This document shows, one piece after another, positions 35,628-43,157 of a DNA stretch of 64,000 nucleotides. Under the pieces are notes generated by a model. That model had not been told where the DNA came from. It worked only from the letters and a program-made list of their open reading frames with translations, and made no database searches. Made by a program: the position numbers and the translations under genes. Position 1 is the first letter of the stretch, and each line of letters starts with the position of its first letter. Source of the DNA: CAYTPE01 sp964439885 (lineage in GTDB: Bacteria > Patescibacteriota > Patescibacteriia > Magasanikbacterales > GWA2-37-8); NCBI GenBank assembly GCA_964439885.1, contig CAYTPE010000001.1, positions 1-64,000 on the forward strand. Direction: 5' to 3'.

Positions 35628-36445
35628 TGCGTATGCTACAAGCGAAACAACCTCGTATTGGATTGGCTCTTGGAAGCGGTGGTTCACGCGGCTTGGCACA
35701 TGTGGGAGTTATCAAGGTCCTCAGTGACGCGGGGTATCGCATCAGCGCTATTGCCGGTTCGAGCGCGGGAGCGCTGGCAGGAGCTTTATACGCGCGCGAC
35801 ACCGACATTGAACGCCTTGAAAAAGCCATGACCTCTACCACGTGGAAGGATGTGATGAAGGTGCTTTTTGATTTTTCGCTGCGCGGTGGAGTGGTAAAAG
35901 GCAGACGATTGGCCGAATTCGTAAAGCACGAGCTCGGCTCACGATCGTTTTCTGACCTCGTAGTACCATTTGCGGCTGTGGCAACTGAGCTTAAGACTGG
36001 CCGTAAGACTATTTTTACCGATGGAAAAGTAGGTACGGCTGTGATGGCCAGTATGGCCGTCCCGTTTGTGTTTCCACCTGTTACTATTGGACGCACGCTC
36101 TATGTGGATGGCGGTGTGGTGGAACCAGTGCCGGTACAAGCAGTACGCATGCTGGGTTGTGATGTTGTTATTGCCGTTAATCTGGATGGCAAGGAACTTG
36201 TTCGCTTTACCGGCTCGACCTCCAAGCCGTTTGACGTGATGAATCAAACACTCAATATTTTTCGTCATAACGTCGCGCGTTTGAATGTGATGCACGCGGA
36301 TGTGGTGCTCGAGCCAAATACCGGTGTCAAAGGTATTATTGGTTGGGAAGGATTTTTGAACGGTCAACGCATCGTGAGAAGTGGTGAACGTGCGATGCGC
36401 GCAGCGCTACCCGAACTCAAACGCATACTTGAAAATTGGCAATAA
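35627..36445 (+). CDS. Patatin-like phospholipase (RssA type)
   Basis: A 272-residue patatin: oxyanion hole GSGGSRGLAHVG near residue 14, nucleophile serine in GSSAG (about 45) and catalytic Asp in DGG (about 161-163). It hydrolyses phospholipid acyl chains or related esters in the cytoplasm. ATG 35627 overlaps the previous TAA by one base; ATG 35633 is an alternative two codons in. It is followed by a strong terminator. Confidence 0.9.
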   Translation: MRMLQAKQPRIGLALGSGGSRGLAHVGVIKVLSDAGYRISAIAGSSAGALAGALYARDTDIERLEKAMTSTTWKDVMKVLFDFSLRGGVVKGRRLAEFVKHELGSRSFSDLVVPFAAVATELKTGRKTIFTDGKVGTAVMASMAVPFVFPPVTIGRTLYVDGGVVEPVPVQAVRMLGCDVVIAVNLDGKELVRFTGSTSKPFDVMNQTLNIFRHNVARLNVMHADVVLEPNTGVKGIIGWEGFLNGQRIVRSGERAMRAALPELKRILENWQ

Positions 36446-36473
36446 AAAAACAGCCCACGCAGGCTGTTTTTTT
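36443..36473. terminator. Bidirectional terminator
   Basis: Stem AAACAGCC / GGCTGTTT with a CACGCA-type loop between A and T runs; separates convergent genes. Confidence 0.9.
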
Positions 36474-36482
36474 TGAACGACT

Positions 36483-37055
36483 TTAGTGTTGTACCGGAAC
36501 CACAGGAGCGGTAGCTGATTTATTTGCGCTCAGAGTCGCGTCGCGTGTTGCTTTGGCGGCGGCCACTGCAGCATCATATACCTTTTTGGCAGCAACCTTC
36601 GCGTCACTGAACGTTTTTTGAGCGGCTTCTTTTGCTGATTGATATGCTGTGCGAGCCGCAGTTTTTTGATCAGTGGTAGAAGCTGCTTTCATGCTTGTTT
36701 CGAAAGTGGCGCGCGTCGATTTGAGAGCGGCGAGGTAGGTTTCACGCGCGGTTTTAACGCTGGCCTCGCGAGTTTGTGCGGCTGCTTTTACGGCTTCACG
36801 ATAGGCTTTGCGAGCAGCTTCATTGGCCTGGATTTTGGCTTTGGCAGCAGCTATTTTTGCCTGGCGAGCTTCTTCGGCAGCCTTACGATCGGCAGCTAAT
36901 TTTTCTTTTGCAGCCTTTACCGCTTCGCGGTCGGTCTGCACGGTGGTTTTGGTGGTGGCAGTTTTCTCGGGAGAGGTGTTGGTTTCTGCAAAAGCAGGAG
37001 CCAGCACACTGAGCGCCATTACTGCAGAAACGGCCAAGGTAACAAATTTTTTCAT
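36483..37055 (-). CDS. Exported Ala/Lys-rich coiled-coil protein
   Basis: A 190-residue protein: signal peptide MKKFVTLAVSAVMALSVLAP ending in AFA before residue 24, then almost entirely Ala, Lys, Arg, Glu and Thr in helical heptad-like patterns (EAARKAYREAVKAAAQTR) and a short Pro/Val tail. It resembles no enzyme; a periplasmic or surface structural role is possible. ATG 37055 gives a clean signal peptide; longer in-frame starts upstream would add untypical residues and pass the promoter. Confidence 0.7.
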   Translation of the reverse strand: MKKFVTLAVSAVMALSVLAPAFAETNTSPEKTATTKTTVQTDREAVKAAKEKLAADRKAAEEARQAKIAAAKAKIQANEAARKAYREAVKAAAQTREASVKTARETYLAALKSTRATFETSMKAASTTDQKTAARTAYQSAKEAAQKTFSDAKVAAKKVYDAAVAAAKATRDATLSANKSATAPVVPVQH

Positions 37056-37100
37056 AGTGTAAAAAATTAAGATGTGTATATACTTCGACCTTTGGCGATT

Positions 37101-37130
37101 GATATAGTAAGTATACCCATGTACTGTCAA
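37101..37130 (-). promoter_or_regulatory. Promoter of the exported coiled-coil gene
   Basis: Minus-strand TTGACA (37130-37125) and TATATC (37106-37101) with an 18-base spacer; leader of about 40 bases. Confidence 0.6.
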
Positions 37131-37158
37131 AAAGTTACAGTGGGTTATTGTATTTATT

Positions 37159-39549
37159 TTAAAAACTGCGGCCAATAAAATCGACGACATTTTTCCCTAC
37201 GGTCTCTATACTCTCTGAACTACATTGATCAATCGTATCACGCGGTGTATCGAGAAAGGAGTATGAGCCATTGATAAGCAAAATGCTCGGAATACCGGCA
37301 GTGGTAAGCGTGGTGTGGTCATCGAAAATTTCTCCGGCGGCGCGACCAGAAAAAATATGAGGGAACTCGGAATTTGCATACTTGGAAAAAGCGCTGGCGA
37401 GCGTAACCGCTCCGCCTGAACGCGGATCCTCGATGTTAACTCGATCATTTTTTCCGCACACTACGTCGAGCACGATGCCAAAGCTTGGCAGCACGGTTGA
37501 ATAGTACTCGCTCAGGTGCCTGGAAAAATACTGCGAGCCAAGCGGCTGCCACAATGCCCACGAGCTGGTTGGCAAACTGGCAATTTCATCGCCTTCTTCG
37601 CCGTCAAAGAAAACAAGATCGATTCCATAGGGAGGGGTGGTAGGGTGAGTACTCAAGTAGCGCGCAATTTCGAGCAGCATGGCCACACCGGAAGCCGAGT
37701 TATTGGCGCCCGGTGGAGAAACGAGATAGTTGCGTTTGTCGAATTTGGCGTACCGCATACTGTCGTAGTGCGTGGCAAGCATGATTCGGCTGGTATTCGT
37801 AGGGTTCAAACGACCAATGATATTTTGTAAATGAAATACATACCCTTGCGCGTCAGTGTAATCAAACTGTTGCACAGACGTTGATACGCCCAAAGCGCGC
37901 AGCTCGGTGACAATAAATTTTTGTTCCTCGGCATGCCCAGGAGCGCTGAGATAGCGTGGCCCAAAACTGAGTTGCTTTTTTATGATACCAAGCATTTCGT
38001 TTCCTTCAATTGTGTCGTGCTCCGTGAGTTCGTCCTCTGTTAAAAGTGGCGACAAAAAATATTCTACGGGCGCGTAGTTGTCGGTAAAAAGCGGGGTGGC
38101 GCTCAAATCAAATCTATCTGGATCGATGCGATGAGCGCTGAGGCCAGCAATGAGTGGGTCCGTGCTCTGTAGTACGGTTGGCGCGGAAAAGTTAATGGTC
38201 GACGTGCTGTTATAGCCTACAAAAATAATATTCTGTGCGCGGGTAGAAGTGGGTGAATCGACAGCAAAAAAATAACTGTTTGGAAAAACAGAACGAAATG
38301 TCTTGATCTCCGACATGAGAAAAGAGGGGTCGCTGCGCGACAGGCTGCCAATAAGATTGGCCATGAAAATGCCTCCAGGAGCAAGCTTTTGTTTGGCAGC
38401 GGCAAAAAATTCTTGAGTGGTAAAGTGAGTCGGGATTGAATAGAGTGAATAGTAAACATCACTAAAAATGATATCGTACCGATGGGGAGTATCGTGCACA
38501 AAACGGCGACCATCTACCACAAAATTGGTGAGCCGGGGAGTGCTGGGAACGGCAAAATATTTTTTTGACAGGTCGAACAAACGTGGCTCAATTTCGGTAA
38601 CATCAACGGTGGATGATGGAATTTTTTCCAGCACTGCTTTGGGAATAGAATACGCGCCGCCACCGAGCGCAAGCACGCGTGTGGCGTGGGGAGTAAAGAG
38701 GCGATAGAGCGAAATGTACTTTGTATAATCAAAAGCGAGCTCAGGATTATCCAAAAACATTGCTCCAGAGTTACTACGATCTTGCAGCAGAAAACGCGCA
38801 GGGCGACCGCGATAGGTGGTATCGTAAATAGTCAATTTTTCGTACACACCATCGTGGCTATACACGGTGCCGGCGTTGCCTAGTAGCGACAAAAAATGTA
38901 AGCCTACTGTAACAGCGACTACAAGACCAAGTTTAACAAATGTTTTTTTTTGAGCGCGCAAGCGAATAAGATTCGCGCCTCCCACAACAATAAGCACAGC
39001 GGCTACGATTTCCACAATACGATTGACGCCAAGGTGGGGGATAAGCACAAACCCCGCGCTGAGGCTGCCGGCAATACTACCGGCGGTGGACCAGAAAAAA
39101 ATATCGCCCGCCACGCTGCCCGCTCCTTTGTGCGGATATTGCAAGGCCTGCAATTTAACGGAAAATGGCGAGAGCATGCCCAACATAAAACTCGGCAGAA
39201 AAAAAAGCAGGAGCGCCATCACGAGTGGGCCGCTCATGAGCGTGAGTGAGTATCCTACAAAGGGCAGTGCGATAAGTTGGAGTGCGTACATGAGTATCGT
39301 GGCCACACCACTGAGCGTTATGAGCCCATAAAAAAAAGTTTCGTTCGGATATCGATCGGCCACTCGTCCGCCTACATAATATCCAATGCTTAGAGCGGCA
39401 AGCACCACACTAATAATGCTCGAAACCGTAAAAATAGTGTTGCCAAAATAGGGTGACAAAATACGGGTGGCCACCACTTCGATAATAAGCACGCAGGCAC
39501 CGGTGAGGAAGACCACAAAGGGGAGTAGTATTTTTTTTGCATTGATCAT
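37159..39549 (-). CDS. Membrane spermidine synthase-like protein fused to M28 peptidase/glutaminyl cyclase domain
   Basis: A 796-residue fusion. Residues 1-220 have about seven membrane helices like membrane-fused SpeE proteins (LIIEVVATRILSPYFGN, GYYVGGRVADRYP). Residues about 250-460 form the aminopropyltransferase-like domain (ALGGGAYSIPKAVL, VTEIEPRL, FSDVYYS). Residues about 500-796 form an M28-type zinc domain: ATHYDS, PGANNSASG, FFDGEEGDE, IVLDVV and DDHTTL. The usual metal-bridging Asp in GANDxxSG is Asn here. TTG 39558 would add three residues; ATG 39549 is preferred. Confidence 0.8.
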   Translation of the reverse strand: MINAKKILLPFVVFLTGACVLIIEVVATRILSPYFGNTIFTVSSIISVVLAALSIGYYVGGRVADRYPNETFFYGLITLSGVATILMYALQLIALPFVGYSLTLMSGPLVMALLLFFLPSFMLGMLSPFSVKLQALQYPHKGAGSVAGDIFFWSTAGSIAGSLSAGFVLIPHLGVNRIVEIVAAVLIVVGGANLIRLRAQKKTFVKLGLVVAVTVGLHFLSLLGNAGTVYSHDGVYEKLTIYDTTYRGRPARFLLQDRSNSGAMFLDNPELAFDYTKYISLYRLFTPHATRVLALGGGAYSIPKAVLEKIPSSTVDVTEIEPRLFDLSKKYFAVPSTPRLTNFVVDGRRFVHDTPHRYDIIFSDVYYSLYSIPTHFTTQEFFAAAKQKLAPGGIFMANLIGSLSRSDPSFLMSEIKTFRSVFPNSYFFAVDSPTSTRAQNIIFVGYNSTSTINFSAPTVLQSTDPLIAGLSAHRIDPDRFDLSATPLFTDNYAPVEYFLSPLLTEDELTEHDTIEGNEMLGIIKKQLSFGPRYLSAPGHAEEQKFIVTELRALGVSTSVQQFDYTDAQGYVFHLQNIIGRLNPTNTSRIMLATHYDSMRYAKFDKRNYLVSPPGANNSASGVAMLLEIARYLSTHPTTPPYGIDLVFFDGEEGDEIASLPTSSWALWQPLGSQYFSRHLSEYYSTVLPSFGIVLDVVCGKNDRVNIEDPRSGGAVTLASAFSKYANSEFPHIFSGRAAGEIFDDHTTLTTAGIPSILLINGSYSFLDTPRDTIDQCSSESIETVGKNVVDFIGRSF

Positions 39550-39583
39550 ATTAAACAACCAACAGTGAACGGTCTATTTTTTT

Positions 39584-39650
39584 GTCATTCCCGCCGGAGC
39601 GGGAATCTCGGGTATATAACGAAGTGGATTCCCGTTTGCACGGGAATGAC
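39584..39650. repeat. dRS3-like palindromic repeat, intergenic copy
   Basis: Begins GTCATTCCCGCCGGAGCGGG and ends CACGGGAATGAC. It shares its final 29 bases with the in-gene copy at 30790-30864. It lies just upstream of the minus-strand fusion gene. Confidence 0.85.
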
Positions 39651-39716
39651 AGACGGTAAATCGGGTGCTATATTCTAATTGTAAACAGTATAGCATGGGG
39701 TGTCTATAAAGGAAAT

Positions 39717-39745
39717 AAAAAACACAGCTTACGTCTGTGTTTTTT
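39717..39745. terminator. Terminator of the proline tRNA unit
   Basis: Stem AAAAAACACAG / CTGTGTTTTTT with a CTTACGT loop, six bases past the tRNA-Pro(GGG) 3' end on the minus strand; works in both directions. Confidence 0.85.
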
Positions 39746-39750
39746 ATGTG

Positions 39751-39824
39751 TCGGGCTGACACGACTTGAACGTGCGACCTCATGCACCCCATGCATGCGC
39801 TCTAGCCAACTGAGCTACAGCCCG
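39751..39824 (-). tRNA. tRNA-Pro(GGG)
   Basis: A 74-base cloverleaf on the minus strand: acceptor CGGGCTG/CAGCCCG, D stem GCTC/GAGC, anticodon stem CATGC/GCATG with loop ATGGGGT (anticodon GGG), T loop TTCAAGT, A73. G37 and the C1-G72 pair fit proline. CCA is not encoded. Confidence 0.95.
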
Positions 39825-39920
39825 GTGCTTCGTTTGCCTGTGGCGAACTACGCACCGTAAACTTTTACAAAACTGAAAGTTCACTGGGCGTAATTACAAC
39901 AGAGTCGAAGTGAAGACTGG

Positions 39921-39994
39921 TCGGGATACCGGGATTTGAACCCGGAATCTCGTCGTCCCGAACGACGCGCCTTAGCCAATTAGGCCATATCCCG
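39921..39994 (-). tRNA. tRNA-Pro(CGG)
   Basis: A 74-base cloverleaf: acceptor CGGGATA/TATCCCG, D stem GCCT/AGGC, anticodon stem CGTCG/CGACG with loop TTCGGGA (anticodon CGG), T stem CCGGG/CCCGG, A73. CCA is not encoded. A spacer of about 95 bases with a GTTTGCC/GGCGAAC hairpin separates it from tRNA-Pro(GGG), so both probably come from one precursor. Confidence 0.95.
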
Positions 39995-40007
39995 TTTGAA
40001 TATCCAG

Positions 40008-40036
40008 AGCATATCACACTTGGCTTTGCTTTTCAA
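40008..40036 (-). promoter_or_regulatory. Promoter of the tRNA-Pro pair
   Basis: Minus-strand TTGAAA (40036-40031), 17-base spacer, TATGCT (40013-40008), ending 13 bases before the tRNA. Its -35 box occupies the same six bases as the weak -35 of the divergent pilT promoter. Confidence 0.7.
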
Positions 40037-40059
40037 GGACATGCGGAGTGTGCTACAAT
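40031..40059 (+). promoter_or_regulatory. Promoter of pilT, extended -10 type
   Basis: TTTCAA (40031-40036), 17-base spacer, and TGCTACAAT (40051-40059), an extended -10. Leader about 19 bases. Confidence 0.6.
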
Positions 40060-40084
40060 TGCCTCATTCATTTCTCACAATTCT

Positions 40085-41119
40085 ATGATTACTCTCAAAA
40101 ACTATTTTAAAGAAGCTATTAAACAAGACGCGTCCGACCTGCATTTGGTAGGTGATGAAAAGCCACTCATCAGAATTGAGGGCGAACTCAAAGAGCTTGA
40201 AGATAAACCACTGGCGAACAAAGAGCTTGAAACAGCTTTGTTTGGCTTGATTGATAAAGACCAGCAAGCTCGCTATGAAGAAGAAAAAGAGCTTGATTTT
40301 GGCTATGAACTCGACGGCGTTCGCTTTCGCGTGAATCTGCACCAAGAAAGCGGCCGCATTGGCATGGCAGCGCGCCTGATTCCGGCCGAGATCCCGGCTT
40401 CCACCGACTTGCATTTTGAACCACAGTTACTGGAGTTGCCAAAATTGCTCGATGGCCTCATTCTCGTCACCGGCCCCACTGGCAACGGTAAATCCACCAC
40501 CATCGCGAGCATGATCGAAGAAATAAATAAAACACGCAAAGCGCACATTGTAACCGTGGAAGATCCAATCGAATTTGTTTTCAAAGATAAAATGAGCCTG
40601 GTGGAGCAGCGTGAAGTAGGCACCGACACGAAATCGTTTGCCACCGCGCTCAAATACGTGCTCCGCCAGGATCCAAACGTCATCTTCGTTGGCGAAATGC
40701 GCGACCCCGAAACCATCGCCACGGTGCTCACTGCCGCCGAAACTGGTCACCTCGTATTTTCTACACTCCACACCAGTAGTGCCGCTGAAGCAATTGAGCG
40801 TATCGTGGATGTATTTGAAGGTAGCAAGCAGAAACAAGTACTGATTCAGCTTTCGGCAGTGCTACGCGCCGTGATTTCGCAGCAGCTCGTACCGGCCAAA
40901 GACGGTGGTCGCGTACCAGCTCGTGAGATACTCATGAATACTCCAGCCGTTGCCAATTTGATTCGTGAGAACAATATCGCGCAAATTAAATCCACCATTC
41001 AAACAAGTAGCAAAGACGGTATGATCAGTTTGGAAAATTCACTCAAGCAGCTGGTAAAAGAAGGGTGGATTACCGAAGAGGTGGCAGAGAATAGGATGGG
41101 GACGCGGAAGAAGATTTAG
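40085..41119 (+). CDS. pilT: Type IV pilus retraction ATPase PilT
   Basis: A 344-residue secretion ATPase of normal PilT length. Walker A GPTGNGKST lies near residues 129-137, the Asp box around VEDPIEFVF, Walker B VIFVGEMRDPE and the His box AETGHLVFSTLHT. PilT hexamers depolymerise type IV pili for twitching and DNA uptake. No other pilus gene is in the window; the gene has its own promoter and a terminator-like hairpin after it. Confidence 0.93.
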   Translation: MITLKNYFKEAIKQDASDLHLVGDEKPLIRIEGELKELEDKPLANKELETALFGLIDKDQQARYEEEKELDFGYELDGVRFRVNLHQESGRIGMAARLIPAEIPASTDLHFEPQLLELPKLLDGLILVTGPTGNGKSTTIASMIEEINKTRKAHIVTVEDPIEFVFKDKMSLVEQREVGTDTKSFATALKYVLRQDPNVIFVGEMRDPETIATVLTAAETGHLVFSTLHTSSAAEAIERIVDVFEGSKQKQVLIQLSAVLRAVISQQLVPAKDGGRVPAREILMNTPAVANLIRENNIAQIKSTIQTSSKDGMISLENSLKQLVKEGWITEEVAENRMGTRKKI

Positions 41120-41141
41120 TCGGTTTTGGAGACATAGCCAC

Positions 41142-41168
41142 GCCCCACCCTGGGGCTGGTTTTATTTT
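41142..41168 (+). terminator. Terminator-like hairpin after pilT
   Basis: GCCCC / GGGGC with an ACCCT loop followed by an interrupted T-run. Confidence 0.55.
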
Positions 41169-41184
41169 GGTTTTGTGTTATACT
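41156..41184 (+). promoter_or_regulatory. Promoter before cca
   Basis: CTGGTT (41156-41161), 17-base spacer, TATACT (41179-41184). The -35 is weak; the transcript would carry the whole 41196-41320 repeat as its 5' leader. Confidence 0.5.
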
Positions 41185-41195
41185 CTTTGAAAATG

Positions 41196-41320
41196 TCAAG
41201 TATCAAATTTCTAATGCCAAATAAAAAGCACATTATCCAATTTTCAATACAATATATTTGATATTTGAGCTTAAAATTTGATTGGAAATTCGTCATTTGT
41301 CATTTGACATTTACTGATGT
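41196..41320. repeat. Intergenic word-type inverted repeat before cca
   Basis: Left arm AATGTCAAGTATCAAATTTC and right arm GTCATTTGTCATTTGACATT are complementary at the ends (AATGTCAA / TTGACATT) with degenerate words between, including CCAATTTT / AAAATTTGATTGG. The right arm ends a few bases before ATG 41321. Confidence 0.7.
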
Positions 41321-42838
41321 ATGGACGGGAAAGAGGTATTTGAACTTATAGCCACAATCGCCAAACATAATAAAACTCCAACATATATCGTCGGTGGTTT
41401 TGTGCGTGACGCGCTGCTCGGTCGCGGGCAAAAAAAGGACATTGATTTTGTGGTGGTTGGTTCCGGCATTGCATTCGCAAAAAAATTTGATGAGGCAATG
41501 AAGCAGTCAGGCTCGCTTATTGAGTTTCCCGATTTTGATACGGCGCGGTATGTCATAAATCCCCGCTTGGGCGGGGAGCCGTCCGCCTTGGCGGCGGACG
41601 GGGGGTGGGTTGGTGAGAGCAACGAAACACTTGTTTTGGAATTCGCGGGAGCGCGTACCGAAAAGTATGACGAGAAATCACGCAAACCAAAAGTGGAGGC
41701 AGCTAGTTTGGAAAAAGATTTGGAGAGACGAGATTTTACTGTGAATGCAATGGCAATAGATGTAACGAAATACGAAAGGTACGAAAATACGAAAGAGATA
41801 AGTGATATAGCGATTGATCCATTCAACGGTCGGCAAGACCTTGAAGATAAAATTTTGCGCACGCCGCTCGATCCGGATGTTACATTTAGTGACGATCCGC
41901 TACGTATGCTTCGCGCAGTGAGGTTCGCGGCTCAGCTTAATTTCAGTATCGAACCAAAAACACTCGAAGCCGTTCATCGAAATCGTGAGCGAATGAAAAT
42001 CATTTCCGGTGAGCGAGTGCAAGAAGAACTTATTAAACTGATGGCGACTCCCGTGCCATCAATCGGACTGCAACTTATGTGGACCACAGGGCTCATGGAT
42101 GTGGTACTCCCCGAAGTGTCGGCCCTGGACGGTGTGGAAGAAATTTTTGGTCACCAACACAAAAACAATCTCGTACATAGTATCAAAGTAGTCGACAACA
42201 TCGCCGAGTGGTCCACGAACCCGTGGCTACGCCTCGCCGGGCTTCTCCACGACATTGGCAAACCCGGTACCAAGCAATTCCTCCCCAAAATTGGGTGGAG
42301 CTTTCACGCGCACGAGCACCTCGGTAAAAAATTGTTTTATAACGTCGCGCGCCGCCTCAAACTCTCCAAAGAAAAAACCGATTATATCGCTAAGCTTATC
42401 CGCTGGCATCTACAGCCAATCGCGCTCATGGACGAAGGTATTACCGACTCGGCAGTGCGCCGGCTCATTGTCACAATGGGGGAGGAACTGGAGGATCTGC
42501 TCATCCTCGGTAAAGGTGACATTACTACGGGCAACCCGTATAAAAAAGAAAAAAGATTAAAGAATTACGATCGTTTGCGTTCAACGATTGATGACTTGAT
42601 TGAGCGAGATAAACTCCGCGCCTTCCAGTCTCCGGTGCGCGGTGATGAGATAATGCAGCTGTGTGGGCTTAAACCTGGGCCAACGGTGGGTAAAATAAAA
42701 GAAGCCATTGAAGAAGCTATTCTCGACGGTAAAATTCCGAACGAGTATGACGCGGCGAAACAGTATTTCGAAGAGATTAAAGACGAGTATCTGAAAGAAG
42801 CAGCGCGATGGGAAAGAGAGGAAAATGGTACGGAGTAA
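41321..42838 (+). CDS. cca: tRNA nucleotidyltransferase (CCA-adding) with HD domain
   Basis: A 505-residue class II CCA-adding enzyme or poly(A) polymerase-like protein. YIVGGFVRDALLG and DIDFVVVG give the catalytic GG and DxD; RRDFTVNAMA and DPLRMLRAVRFA follow; LAGLLHDIGKPGT is the HD domain. It adds or repairs CCA ends, consistent with tRNA genes here lacking CCA. Around residues 81-101, coding DNA contains two adjacent palindromes (41561-41601), giving a Gly-rich insertion between DTARYVIN and LEFAGAR, where relatives have a very short turn. Confidence 0.88.
   Translation: MDGKEVFELIATIAKHNKTPTYIVGGFVRDALLGRGQKKDIDFVVVGSGIAFAKKFDEAMKQSGSLIEFPDFDTARYVINPRLGGEPSALAADGGWVGESNETLVLEFAGARTEKYDEKSRKPKVEAASLEKDLERRDFTVNAMAIDVTKYERYENTKEISDIAIDPFNGRQDLEDKILRTPLDPDVTFSDDPLRMLRAVRFAAQLNFSIEPKTLEAVHRNRERMKIISGERVQEELIKLMATPVPSIGLQLMWTTGLMDVVLPEVSALDGVEEIFGHQHKNNLVHSIKVVDNIAEWSTNPWLRLAGLLHDIGKPGTKQFLPKIGWSFHAHEHLGKKLFYNVARRLKLSKEKTDYIAKLIRWHLQPIALMDEGITDSAVRRLIVTMGEELEDLLILGKGDITTGNPYKKEKRLKNYDRLRSTIDDLIERDKLRAFQSPVRGDEIMQLCGLKPGPTVGKIKEAIEEAILDGKIPNEYDAAKQYFEEIKDEYLKEAARWEREENGTE
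41561..41601. repeat. Double GC-rich palindrome inside cca
   Basis: CCCCGC / GCGGGG hairpin (41561-41576) followed by CCGTCCGCC / GGCGGACGG hairpin (41579-41601). Encodes part of PRLGGEPSALAADGG, without frame loss. Confidence 0.8.
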
Positions 42839-42880
42839 GCAGTGAATCGTTTACTCCTTATTCTTTACTCTTTACTCTTT
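42839..42880 (+). repeat. Word array TTTACTCT
   Basis: Degenerate repeats of TTCTTTACTCTTTACTC between cca and the AbrB-like gene; the same word is repeated five or more times before dnaG (50190-50225). One unit doubles as the -35 of the promoter at 42871. Confidence 0.65.
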
Positions 42881-42899
42881 TGAAAAAGCATGGTATGAT
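42871..42899 (+). promoter_or_regulatory. Promoter of the AbrB-MacAB operon
   Basis: TTTACT (42871-42876), 17-base spacer, TATGAT (42894-42899); leader about 25 bases. Confidence 0.6.
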
Positions 42900-42930
42900 A
42901 AGTATGAAATTACATATTTAACTTTTTTCT

Positions 42931-43152
42931 ATGGCGACACGCAAAAAACGCCATGACGAAGCCCATTTTAGCGGGACGGCCGTGCTCGGTGAACGAGGGC
43001 AAGTGGTGATACCCAAAGAAGCCCGTGCCCAGATGGAGCTGAAGCCCGGCGATACGTTTGTGGTTATGGCTCACAACGGGGCGGTCATATTTTTACCCAA
43101 AAAGAAAATGGAGGCGTTTATTAAGCAGATGACTGCGAAATTGCATCTCTAA
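42931..43152 (+). CDS. AbrB/SpoVT-type DNA-binding protein
   Basis: A 73-residue swapped-hairpin protein: AVLGERGQVVIPKEARAQMELKPGDTF is the AbrB fold signature, in fragments GERGQVVIPKEAR and LKPGD. Such dimers act as transcription regulators. It starts the efflux operon and lies six bases before macA, so it is probably the local regulator. The basic N-terminus (ATRKKRH) may contact DNA. No toxin partner is seen. Confidence 0.82.
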   Translation: MATRKKRHDEAHFSGTAVLGERGQVVIPKEARAQMELKPGDTFVVMAHNGAVIFLPKKKMEAFIKQMTAKLHL

Positions 43153-43157
43153 AAAAT

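Noticed and set aside
36639..37062. Plus-strand open frames rich in Phe, Cys and Gly
   Set aside because: Antisense of the Ala/Lys-rich exported protein; no start signal and an unlikely composition.
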